The notes below the pieces were generated by a model. The model did not search any database and was not told where the DNA came from. It worked only from the letters and a program-made list of their open reading frames with translations. The translations under genes were made by a program, and so were the position numbers. Below, one piece after another: positions 1 through 8,893 of a DNA stretch of 20,989 nt. This DNA comes from Cytidiella melzeri (Eukaryota > Basidiomycota > Agaricomycetes > Polyporales > Irpicaceae), in the NCBI GenBank assembly GCA_022592445.1, contig JABYQR010000548.1, positions 1 through 20,989 of the forward strand. Direction: 5' to 3'. Numbering within the stretch: the stretch's first letter is position 1; each line of letters begins with the position of its first letter.

Positions 1-22
1 GCATGAGTCATGCATGAGTCAT
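1..22. repeat. Tandem 11-bp repeat (two copies) with palindromic TGAGTCA cores
   Basis: GCATGAGTCAT occurs twice head to tail (1-11 and 12-22). Each copy contains ATGAGTCAT, which equals the palindromic site bound by Gcn4/AP-1-type bZIP regulators. The window starts here, so the array may continue to the left. Bases 23-158, up to the end of the minus-strand gene, hold only a 10-bp direct repeat GACATGTATA (55-64 and 90-99) and a small GCTGC/GCAGC inverted repeat near 110-121. I see no gene there. Confidence 0.5.
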
Positions 23-158
23 GCACTTAGTACTACAGTAGAATAGCTGAAGTAGACATGTATAGTAGTAGCTTACATAAGTAGATACAGACATGTATAT
101 AAGCAGAGCTGCTGAAGCAGCAAGAGAAATAAGACTCATCTTTGAAGCTTAACAGCCT

Positions 159-1553
159 CTACCCCTCGCACACATATTCCACTTTGTTACTCTCGAGATT
201 GTCGATATGCTTGTCTATGCTGGTACCAAATTCCACAAGGTCGTCATCGAGGATTTTCTTGAAAAAGCTGTCAAATTTACTTCAGCGGTCATCCGGGCAC
301 AGTCATGATGAATGATATGCAGACTCACGCAGAAGTGGCTTGTTTTGGCTGACCTTTGAAGCTCTCGCGGATGTCTTGTAGCTGTTTGTCGACAGTCTTC
401 CAATAGTTTGCACCATTAGGTAGCTCCAGAAGCATACAACGCTGATTAAGGCAAATTGGTAAACACTGCAACGAGAGACCAAAGTGCAGCACTTACAAGG
501 AATGCAAAACGAGCCAGCATCTGTACCGTGATATTTGCGCTGTTGAACTTCATACCTGTATTTCCCTTCAGCTTGGTAGCGTCCGAGACGAGAGCGAAGA
601 TGTCCCTGGCTTTCAGTCAAGGGCTATCCGGGATATCTTGGTTCACGGTGTCCATCGACTCGTTGATCTGTGCGATAGTATTGAGCGTGGTCAATGAATG
701 CAAAGAGCGCGTTGATGACAAGATGCTTACCGCCAGCTTGATATACCTGCGCCTGTCGTTGAAACGTTCGGAAACGCGGGAACAGACCACCTGATAATGA
801 GTGGGGTTTTCTTTTACCTCCAATGTAAGACCCCACTTTGGATGACTTTCGAGGATACCCTGTGTAGCAATAGTAAATTAGAGATGACAACACAGATGGT
901 GAAAATAGAAACATACCAAGACTACGCGATTACAGTCCTCGAGATACCCAGATGCCTGCGGAGATACCAGTGCATTGTAAACGTAAATTTCAATTTTACC
1001 CTGTATTAGATATTATTTGCATGAGTGGTTCGTGTTTGGGCAACAGGAGAAAATCAGAATATACCCTCAGCAAATCAGAAATCTTGTACTGGGCATCGAC
1101 AGGCTGAATCTGGTTTGCCTTGCTCATTATCTTCAACGAAAGACCGATGTTGAAGAGCATCTGCTCGTGTACAGGCATCTACATGTCAGTTGTCCGAGTC
1201 AAGGTTAGAGTGTATGCCATGCGGAGGACAGCACCAATGAAAAAGCGAACCTTTGAAGCAAACATAAGAAGCTCGCTCTCCTTGTTGTCGAGCTTCAGCT
1301 TGCGAGCTATCCGTGCTGAAGCCTCAGAAGCTTCGTCATCCCTGGGACGCTTGAATCCTATGACAAATGCCGCAATGACTGCCTGAGAAGGATCAGATGG
1401 AGGAATGTGGGCCACTGCAGGTTCTTGTGACGAGCTTCTGGAGCCAGCCTGAGTTGAATGGTTGTCATCTGCCTGTTGAGACAATGTCCGGGTTGGTGAG
1501 CTCGCTTGGGTTGGACAGCTGAGCCGCTCAGCCATGGTCATGCGTACGGCCAT
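159..1553 (-). CDS. Uncharacterised multi-exon protein; one in-frame TGA
   Basis: I do not recognise the function. Exons on the minus strand are 1251-1553, 1065-1178, 917-1000, 731-859, about 497-667, 329-441 and 159-267, joined by introns of 55-72 nt with GT...AG ends. They give about 340 codons ending in TAG at 159-161. The ATG at 1553 is preferred over the in-frame ATG at 1634: it has A at -3 and G at +4 and follows a pyrimidine-rich tract. The N-terminus is Ser/Pro/Gln-rich and low in complexity; the rest is charged and probably helical, with no membrane segment or known catalytic motif. The oddity is a TGA at 617-619, between two stretches that read well in the same frame. It could be a nonsense mutation. 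It could also lie in an intron: 606-659 with a poor GTCGAT donor, leaving an 8-nt exon, or 606-746 with a strong CAG/GTATAT donor. The exon chain is well supported; the region 606-746 is not settled. Confidence 0.6.
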
Positions 1554-1784
1554 GATGTTGAAAAGTGAGAGAATAAAAAGAAAAGAAGAGTAAGGCGGCT
1601 TAGAAAAGATGAGAGTGAGAGGGCAATTGTTCAACGAGAAGATGAATTTTCGAATAAAGAGCGCCTACAGTAAAACAGGCGTCATAGCGAACCTTTGTCA
1701 AAAATATAGAATTATTTTTGTATCAGTGGCCACGACATCAAGCCGTTTTGTTTTTGTGGCTTGCGTGTCCTGCAGTGCCAAAGC
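1554..1784. promoter_or_regulatory. Divergent promoter region between two head-to-head genes
   Basis: These 231 bases separate the start of the minus-strand gene (1553) from the start of the plus-strand transposase-like gene (1785). Read on the minus strand, 1554-1620 is a CT-rich tract just before the ATG, as is common at fungal transcription starts. I see no clear TATA box for the plus-strand gene. The assignment rests on position and composition only. Confidence 0.4.
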
Positions 1785-1892
1785 ATGTCACCAAAGCGCA
1801 AGCATAATGAGATAAATGGTGAGCTCCAACTCGTCTGCCGCAGGAGAACCACTAACCTGAGATGATTCCGAAAGGCGACTTTACAGACATAC
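1785..1892 (+). pseudogene. 5' end of transposase-like gene, cut by the retrotransposon
   Basis: Exon 1 is 1785-1818, starting at ATG (A at -3) and beginning MSPKRKHNEI, a basic, nuclear-signal-like N-terminus. A 56-nt intron (1819-1874, GTGAGC...AAAG, with CTAAC and CTGAG near the acceptor) leads to exon 2, which begins at 1875. At 1892 the exon meets the retrotransposon LTR, after codon 17 plus one base. Reading on into the LTR gives a stop at 1916-1918. The frame resumes exactly at 9588, after the second CATAC copy. An alternative start at ATG 1862 is in the same frame but would skip exon 1; I prefer 1785 because the splice is good and phases correctly. Confidence 0.6.
1888..1892. repeat. 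Target-site duplication CATAC (left copy)
   Basis: CATAC directly abuts the left LTR and is repeated at 9583-9587 directly after the right LTR. Five base pairs is the usual duplication length for Ty3/gypsy integrases, so this marks a genuine integration event. Confidence 0.93.
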
Positions 1893-2582
1893 TGACACGG
1901 AGACAAGGCTCGACGTGACAAACAGGGACACAAAGTGGATGACGACGAAGTGGTGGTGGTAGGCGTGAAGCTCAATACTCTCACCAGCTATAAACCTTAT
2001 ACAGATATCTAGCCCAGTAAAGACCAAGAGGTCGAGATGGGGGGCTAGAAGCGTACATGCAGCAGTATATATAGACTTCAGGGACCTGCGCACAGACCAT
2101 GTTGAGGGCAGGCTTTGCAAGAAGCCGTGTGAACGAAGAACAAAAGAACTACCTAAAAGAGAACAATAGCTATTGTCTAGTCCTTGCCAAGAACTCTACC
2201 CGTGAGAGAATCTATCTAAAAGGAGACCAACTATTGTATTCCATTCCCACACCTGTGAGAATATCCTTCCATAAAGAGAACAATAGGGAAAGAACAATAA
2301 GGAGCCCATGTGGATGGTATCTATGACGTCAAACCCTAGCTATGGGCTGAGCCATGTGTCTGTAGCCATGTGGTCTTACTTAAGCTAAGTCACATGCTAG
2401 AGTGACGTAGTAGCAAGTAATGTGACCGTGTGGAGCGTCTAAGCCACGTGATACGGGCGCTTAATAGACGTGCAAAGGAGTTTATGCATGAAAGGTTTCA
2501 ACTGAGCTGCAGCCCGGAGTTTTACAGATAAAAACAAGAGGTAAATTGCGAAAATTAAGGGCTAGTCAGGCCATCCATGACA
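1893..2582 (-). repeat. 3' LTR of the retrotransposon (690 bp)
   Basis: On the minus strand it begins TGTCATGG and ends CCGTGTCA, so the LTR has TG...CA ends. It matches 8894-9582 apart from two substitutions and one G. It contains a palindromic TATATATA (2066-2073), a 14-nt palindrome ACAATAGCTATTGT (2163-2176), a direct repeat AAAGAGAACAATAG (about 2156 and 2272) and a CACGTG box (about 2443). These sit in what is probably U3, where promoter elements belong. Confidence 0.95.
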
Positions 2583-2585
2583 TTA

Positions 2586-2595
2586 CCCCCCTCCT
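2586..2595 (-). other. Polypurine tract for plus-strand priming
   Basis: Read on the minus strand this is AGGAGGGGGG, three bases (TAA) before the 3' LTR. Position and composition fit the plus-strand primer of reverse transcription. The 152 bases between it and the end of pol (2596-2747) hold no other recognisable feature and serve as 3' untranslated sequence. Confidence 0.85.
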
Positions 2596-2747
2596 AAAAT
2601 CGAGCGTCCTCGCGAAGCATCACTGTGCTGTGGTGATAGAGGTCTTCTACCCGTCTACAGGGATTCAGCAGAATTGCCCCGATTGTCTAGTCAGAAGGAT
2701 GCTAGGAAGTTTCTCCCCTTCTGGTGTCGTTGACTCGACGTTACCCG

Positions 2748-5690
2748 TCAGTGTGATGTTCTTGAGATATCAAGACCGATGTGTTTGCCTTCATCCCAGC
2801 TAAGATCGTATGTAGATGGATAGATCGTGCGAAGGAAAGCAGGGTCGGTCTGGGTATTGAATTCCCGAAAGTGCGAGCGGAGATCCGCGAAGAGTGAAGC
2901 TTTGATGACCCGGGGCACTCCGGGGTTTGCTTGGTAGAAGTCGTCAATCGCTTCTTGACTGTTCTCGAGGTTTTTGACTGGTTCCCAGCTATTGTGTCCG
3001 TCTGAATACCCTTCCCATTTGACTAGGAATTGCAGTTTCTTCCATCGTCCGTGTAGCCTGCTGTCTAGCACTTTCTCGACAACGTACTGCTCTTCTCCGT
3101 CTATGACAATAGGATCAGGAGGTGGAGGTACGTCTTTGCCGTTGTCATGCCAGGGACTTAGACGGTTGATATGGAAGACAGGGTGGATTCGGAGATAGCT
3201 GGATAGATCGAGTTTGTAATCGAGATCGCCAATGCGTTCGATGACCTTGTACGGGCCGAGTTGTCGAGGACCGAGTTTAGGGGTAGCCTGGTGAATCTGG
3301 ACGTTCTTAGCGTTTAGCCAGACCATATCCCCTACTTGGAAGACGCGTGGAGAGCGCTTCTCAGACTCGTAAAGTTGCTTCATCTTTTCTTTGCTTAGAC
3401 GAAGAGCTGCTTCGGTCTCTTTGCGTACTCGAGCCATGTTGTCAAGGCGCTCATCAAGCGACGGGATATTGCTTCGCTTGCCGACTGGTATGGTGAAGTC
3501 GGGGCGATATCCGTAGATGACCTCAAACGGTGTTTGTGAATTACCCGCATGTACTCGCGAGTTGAGTGCAAACTCAGCCGCCGGCAGATGATCTACCCAG
3601 TCGTCTTGTCGTTGCTGACAGAATAGACGCAGATACTGTTCGATATCCTGGTTTTTGCGTTTGACTTTGCCATTTCGTTGCGGATGATAGGCGGTCGTAA
3701 AACCAGTCTCTATGCCTAAGCGGTGATAGAGCGCACGCATGAAGCGCGCTGCAAACTGGGGTCCTCGGTCAGAGAACACCTTCTTCGGAATGCCGTGAAG
3801 TCGGAATACTTCTTTGTAGTGTAGATCGGCAATCCCCTCAGCGTTAACCCTAGTGGTAGTAGGGATGATGTGCGTTTGATCGGAGTAGTGGTCAACGTAG
3901 ACCGCGATCGAATCGAATCCCTTAGAGAGTGGCAGCTGAGTGATGAGATCTACACCGATGTGTTCCCAAGGTCCGGCCGGAGCTTCCTGAGGCTGTAGTA
4001 CTGCTTTAGGATGTGGAGCTGATTTGTAACGCTGACAGCGATCACAGCCTAGTACGTAAGTCTCTACAAAGGCATTCATCTTCGGCCACCAATAGTGTTG
4101 TGAGACTAGCTCTATGGTGCCGTGTTTGCCCGGATGACCAGCCGCGGGTGTGTCATGGCAAGATTTGACAATTTCGTAACGGAGCTCTTTGTTGTTAGGG
4201 ATGTAGAGTTTTCCCTTGTAATAGATGAGTCCGTCACTCTCTTCCCATTCGAGTAAACCGCCGACAAGTTTGCGAGGACCCTTCTTGCGAAGGGTAGCGA
4301 GAGCTTGTGCGACTTCTGCTTCTTGCTCCGTGCATTCTCGGATCTTTGATTCGAGTGGAGAAGCAGTGGCGAGCGCACTGGTAGCGAGGATCCGGAAGTG
4401 TTCCGGTTTCAGTACCACCTGATCCTTGTTGTCTTCTTCGTCCGTGACAGCGTGAGAGTGAAGACGAGAGAGAGGATCAGCGTGTATCATGGTACTACCG
4501 GGCTTGTGTACCAACACGAAATCGAAGTCAGCCAAGAGTAATGACCAACGTGCTTGACGTCGAGTGAGGTGTTGCGCAGTCTTCCAGTACTGCAGGTTTG
4601 CATGATCTGTCCAGATCTCAAACGGTTCCTTGAGCCCCTCAAGGTAATGGCGCCAATCTTTGAGAGCCTCGGTGATTGCTAACATCTCCCGGTCAAAGAT
4701 TTCGTAGTTACGCTCTGCTTCAGTCATAGAGGCGGACCGGTAGGCGATAGGGTGGTAGAATCCATCTTCCTTTGATTTCTGGGAGATGATTCCACCGGTC
4801 GCATAGCCCGAGGCATCGACTTTTAGACGTGTAGGGAGTTCAGGGTCCCAGACTGCCAAGATAGGCTTAGTGGTAAAGGCCTTCTTTAGCAACGTGAAGG
4901 CAGTCTCTTGTGCTGGACCCCAGACGAACGGTACGTCCTTCTTAGTCAGGTCGTGTAGAGGCCGTGCGTGCTTTGAGAAGTCTTGAATGAAGCGGCGGTA
5001 GAAGTTGGCAAACCCGATGAATCCTCTGACTTCTTTGAGGTTCTTGGGTGTGGGCCACGTAGAAACTGCTTGGACTTTGACAGGGTCCATAGCTACTTCG
5101 CCAGCGCGAATGATCAACCCGAGGTACTCGATCTCAGATTTCTCAAACTCGCACTTTTCCGGACGAAGATACAGATCGTGCTGCTGAAGTCGCTCAAGGA
5201 CTTCATGAACAACCTTGCGGTGCTCTGTCAGGTTGTTACTCCAGATCAAGATGTCATCTAGATAGACAGCCACCTTGCCCTCGGCCACGAGGTCGGCGAA
5301 GATGTTGTCCATCAGAGCTTGGAAGGTAGCGGGCGAGTTCGTGAGACCGAAGAACATGACTTTAGGTTCGAAGAGTCCTCGGTTGGTAACGAGAAGCCGC
5401 TTTGTATTCATCTCCTTCTTTGATGCGGACATTGTGATATCCCCAACAACATCGAACTTGGTGAAGATCTTTGCACCCTTGAGCTTGTTGATAATGTCGG
5501 TAGCAAGCGGTAGTGGGTAACGATTCTTTACCGTGATGTCGTTGAGTTTGCGGTAGTCCTGAATAAGTCGGAGTTTGTTGTCCTTCTTTTTGATGAAGAA
5601 GACTGGAGAAGCCATTGGAGACTTAGAGGGCGTGATGTAAGCCTTTTGACAGGTTCTCCTGGATGAACTTGTCAAGCTCGGCTTGTTCAT
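2748..5690 (-). pseudogene. pol: pol: reverse transcriptase, RNase H, integrase, chromodomain
   Basis: Numbering from the ATG at 5690 (a frame marker, not the true start), the domains are as follows. RT spans about 20-210, with FDV (D80) and YLDD (143-146). RNase H spans about 285-408 (VDAS D292, DRE 333-335, TDH D362). The integrase zinc region has H512/H519 and C549/C552. The catalytic core has D581 and D641, and the residue exactly 36 after D641, where DD35E needs Glu, is K677. A GPY motif lies at 812-814 and a chromodomain at about 868-920, which in chromoviruses steers insertion to marked chromatin. Two pairs of compensating one-base indels scramble about 17 residues each: near 5701/5648 (the link from protease) and near 5447/5403 (just after RT motif A). 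Apart from these the frame is open for 980 codons. As read, neither RT nor integrase should be active. Confidence 0.9.
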
Positions 5691-6719
5691 TCAGGGGCAT
5701 GGGTAAACTTTCGATTTGATGGTCTCAGGAGCGTCTGGTTTGAGATCAATCGAATGGTCCCAGGGCTGATGCTGGGGTAGCCGATTAGACTCTTCCTCAG
5801 AGAAGACTTTAGCGTGTCTGTGGTACTCTGATGGAACGATGTCTTCGAAGGAGCGCTGAGCTTTAGCTTCGTTTGCTTCGGCAGCTAGCTTGGTAGAGTA
5901 GGTGAAGCCGGCCATACACCAGACTTCATCAGTGGTGTCTTGGATAATACCGGCTTTGACCCACTGCCTACGTTCTTTGCGATTACCGTCAACCTTCTGG
6001 AAAGGTTCATTAGGAGATTCTTCCGAGCCGCTCGGAATTGTCATTTCTCCTTTTTCCCAGTTGACGGTAGGGTTTACGCGCTTGAGCCATGGTAGCCCAA
6101 GAATGACGTCTTCTGGACCTAAGTCCGTGACGAGAAACTCTGCCTTTTCAGTGTGATCTCCGACTGTGAGTGTAAGGCGAACGAAGTGCGTTAATCCGCC
6201 AGCTTTATTCTTAGTTCCGTCAATGTTATGCAATGAGATAACCCTTTCAAGCGGGTGCTGAATAATCTTATGCTTCTTGACGAACTTGTGGCTGATGAAT
6301 AAAGCTGTAGCTCCTGAATCGATCATAGCAGGAACGCGAATGCTTCTATTCAGACCTTTAACTAGTACATGTACACGGAAATGAGATGATAACCGATCTA
6401 GCGATGATATAGTACACGAGGAGATAGTAGACGACGGGCATGGAGTAGACGTTGTACACGAGGCAGAAGACGAGGAGGAAGACGAGGACAGGGTATCAAG
6501 GGGACTCGCAGCTGCGGCTATGTCACGAGTCCGCTTCAAAAACCGCGTTGATTTTGGCGCCATTTCATCCATTTGCTTCTTCTGGATGTCAGCATGTCTT
6601 GAGCGCAGCATCTTAGCATCCTTGTCATTGGATGCGTCTTGCTTGGCGAGTAGTGGTCGACGAGGTCGACGAGGTAGCAGCAACCTTTGTCCCTTAGGGA
6701 CGCCTTGGAGCCGTTTCAG
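5691..6719 (-). pseudogene. Retroviral-type aspartic protease region of pol
   Basis: The frame continues from the nucleocapsid (after a one-base break near 6721) to a stop at 5691-5693. It opens with an Arg/Pro/Lys-rich segment and a Ser-rich low-complexity linker. The protease follows, with the active-site motif IDSGAT (D at 6318-6320) and the flap/helix region ending LGLPWL (about 6090-6110), as in gypsy-type proteases. It acts as a dimer to cleave the Gag-Pol polyprotein. The tail reads toward the RT domain (acidic, EEESNRLP-type linker) but meets a TGA at a C-run near 5700. One base seems to be missing there, since the adjacent frame carries on for about 17 codons before returning. No ATG suits this segment, so it is part of a polyprotein and not a separate gene. 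Confidence 0.85.
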
Positions 6720-7772
6720 GCAAACTGCCCCCAGTGACCGGTGCCACCGCAGTGGTTGCAGACCGGGTCATCGGGGTGCTTCGAGTCCCTCTTTTTGTGG
6801 TTCTCGGATCCACAAACCGAGCAGCGCTTGCTCATCTCCTTCTTCCATTTCTGGAAGATTTCCTGCTTGCCTAGACCCGCAAAGAGCGAGTCGAACGAGG
6901 CGGAGAAGCGGGACGCGTCTATCTCCATTGCATTGGGATCGCGGAACGCTTGCTGGTGGGACTTGCCATGTCCCGAGGAACTGTCCACCATAACCTTCCC
7001 CGTGCTGTTGCGGAGGTCAGCAAGCTGGGCATCGACTGCCTTGCACTGATCTTTGAGCGCATCGTAGGTGGGGCGCGAGTTTGGAAATACGAGACACGTT
7101 GCAGGTACTCGGTGCTCAAGCTCGACTTGAGGCGATCAAAGAGGTCCTGCTGGCTCCAGCCAGTGCGAGGGGCCCATGTCTCAAACTCAGAGATGTGAGC
7201 GGCGAAGGTCTTATTGCCCTGTTTCATGTTGGCAATCTTTGTTTTAGCCTCCATGACAGCGTCAATAGGCTCGAATTTGGCTTTGAAGGCTTCTATAAAC
7301 GTATCCCAGCTGTTGCCAAAGGCTGGTTTGCTGTTTGCAAGCTCCTCGATGTGAGGACGAGCCCAGTCGGCAGCGTCTTCCTGCATGAACGACAAAGCAC
7401 TGGTGATGAGTTTGTGAGGATCAAAGATCCTCGCGCCATTGTTGTCCAACCGGACCTGGCCTTGTGCGTCTTGCTGGAAGAACGCTTTTCCTTGATTCTG
7501 TGCCCAGACTATGAACGCGTGGCGGAAGAGCCTGGCTTCCGACGATGTTTTCCCCTTAAAGGAGACTGGTTTCTCAACGATGCTTCTCTCCCGAGAAGTG
7601 TGTGTAGCAGCGGCAACCGCTGGTGTCTGTGCAGCGGCAAGTGCAGCCACCTGGTTGGTAAGATCAACCATCCTTTGTGTCAGGACGCCCAACATATTTA
7701 AGAGTCTTGCTGGCTCAGGTTGGCGACTGGGGCAGCTGGAGCAGCAGGGGCGGCAGGCTGGTTGGGGTCCAT
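6716..7772 (-). pseudogene. gag: gag: capsid and zinc-knuckle nucleocapsid, frameshifted
   Basis: The likely start is ATG 7772 (G at -3, G at +4), the first ATG on this strand for about 1.28 kb. Ala/Pro-rich residues lead to a one-base break near 7715. The capsid frame then runs from about 7720 (with ATG 7695) to about 7060, with a coiled N-terminus and a retrotransposon Gag-type helical region containing W/F-rich WDTFIEAFKAKF. A second one-base break near 7060 moves into the nucleocapsid frame (to 6716). There, two CX2CX4HX4C knuckles can be seen. The first has Ser in place of its last Cys. The second loses its last Cys because the frame ends one base early after a TTT run at about 6721. Gag packages RNA and forms the particle; both knuckles are defective as read. 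Confidence 0.85.
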
Positions 7773-8027
7773 GTCTTCTTGGGTGATGAGGAGGAGATTG
7801 TCTTCGTTTGGAGTCTGGTGATGCTCAGAGTAGTATTCGCTGTTGACCGCTTCTGTTGGGTCTGCCTGAGTGTACCGATTTGGGCACGGTTGTTCGTCAC
7901 ACTCGTAGAATATGCCTTCGTAGAAGTGGTCGTCTGTGACCGTGCTCAAATCGAAGAAGTGTATGTAATTGTAGCAGGGGAGGCTAGACGACGTGATGGG
8001 CAAAAACTGTGGACTATCTAGATCCAC
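7773..8027 (-). other. Open frame without ATG leading in phase into gag
   Basis: The frame of the gag ATG at 7772 is open for 85 codons upstream, back to a TGA at 8028-8030, and contains no methionine. It is rich in acidic and aromatic residues (Asp, Glu, Tyr, Phe) and overlaps the end of the upstream ORF (TAG at 8018-8020) by 10 bases. Either it is 5' leader, or it is the link through which the upstream ORF is fused to Gag by a -1 shift (or was so before a one-base loss). I favour the second because both frames are protein-like, but nothing here proves translation. Confidence 0.5.
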
Positions 8028-8746
8028 TCAAAGTAGCTATCACTATTGACTACGTTAAGTTGTGCTAAAACTCTATCGTAGTTTTTACGAAGCTGCTTGA
8101 AGGAAACTTTCCCGATTGCTTTACAACCCCAGTCCAGGAGCTGCCACTCGCGGTCTGCTGTGACGGGAGCGAGTTCGTCGACTCGGTTGAGGAAGCGATT
8201 AACCTTGTTGACAAGGTGAAGCAGTGCGCGACGGTGGTCGGGGTTGGCGCGGTTCAGGAGTTCTTCTAGCTCCGTGAGAGCTTGCAGGCGAGTGCGGACA
8301 GCGGTAAGCTTCGGCTTGAAGATGCCGACGAGGTCAACCGGTGATAACTTCTTGAAGTCTATCAACACCGGTTTAGGTGCGGCGGGAGCGGGAGTGGGCG
8401 GGGGAAGCTTAGCGAGCCGCTCAGAGAGAGTTGGCTTGTGGGTTTGCTGCTCAGCTAGAGTGCGAGCACGTTCCTCAGCTGCACGTTCTCCGTATGCTCG
8501 GGCAGAAGCGCGAAGTTGTCGATTTTCCTCGTAAGAGGGGACAGTGAGGGTGATGCCTTTGACAGGCGGCTTCTTTGATACGTACTTCGCGACGTTGACG
8601 AGGTCTTTGTCAGACCAGTGATGAGGTTGACCGCTTTTACGCTTGGCAGCGAGAGCGTCGAGGAAAGATGTTGGAAGAGACCTCTTGAGCTGAGGCTCAG
8701 TGGCAGGGAGGTTCTTAGAAAAACGGGGGCGTGTGTCCTTAGGCAC
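8018..8746 (-). CDS. Methionine-free ORF between leader and gag, function unknown
   Basis: The frame is open from a TGA at 8822-8824 to TAG at 8018-8020. From the first near-cognate codon, GTG at 8746, it gives 242 residues with no internal Met, and no ATG occurs in the other two frames of this strand either. The product looks like a real protein: a Lys/Arg-rich N-terminus, a long Ala/Glu/Arg helix around residues 75-105, a Pro/Ala linker (about 115-125), then Leu-rich amphipathic helices (about 140-200) and a Trp/Cys-containing end. I do not recognise a domain. By position it may be an N-terminal extension of Gag or an accessory protein started at a non-AUG codon. A known parallel is the CUG-started extended Gag of murine leukaemia virus; homology is not implied. 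It could also be decayed coding sequence. Confidence 0.5.
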   Translation of the reverse strand: MPKDTRPRFSKNLPATEPQLKRSLPTSFLDALAAKRKSGQPHHWSDKDLVNVAKYVSKKPPVKGITLTVPSYEENRQLRASARAYGERAAEERARTLAEQQTHKPTLSERLAKLPPPTPAPAAPKPVLIDFKKLSPVDLVGIFKPKLTAVRTRLQALTELEELLNRANPDHRRALLHLVNKVNRFLNRVDELAPVTADREWQLLDWGCKAIGKVSFKQLRKNYDRVLAQLNVVNSDSYFEWI

Positions 8747-8893
8747 TAGACAACGCGCAGGGGGTAGAAACGGACGACGTAAGTGTAGCTCAACGGTATG
8801 AAGAGACCGGAGACGTACTCGTCAAACAGGAATAAACTTTTTTTTAAACGGTGGGAATGGGGGAACCCAGGGTTTCACAACGATCTGACCTAA
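8747..8893 (-). other. Retrotransposon leader and primer-binding region
   Basis: This lies between the 5' LTR and the upstream ORF. Directly after the LTR the minus strand reads TTAGGTCAGATCGTTG. I do not see a TGG-initial tRNA-complementary primer site there, so the primer is unknown; self-priming, as in the Tf1 group of chromoviruses, is possible. There is an A8 run near 8838-8845 (T8 on the plus strand). No ATG is present on the transcribed strand. Confidence 0.5.

Noticed and set aside
2099..2326. 75-codon plus-strand ORF inside the 3' LTR (identical at 9099-9326), starting about 26 nt after the palindromic TATA
   Set aside because: It is antisense to the element. Its perfect conservation only reflects LTR identity, and it has no recognisable motif.
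2974..7701. Plus-strand frames of 60-206 codons opposite gag-pol
   Set aside because: Shadows of the minus-strand polyprotein; no motifs of their own.
8780..8845. TAGCTCAACGG resembling a tRNA A box, followed by a T8 run
   Set aside because: No cloverleaf and no B box could be drawn; not a tRNA gene.
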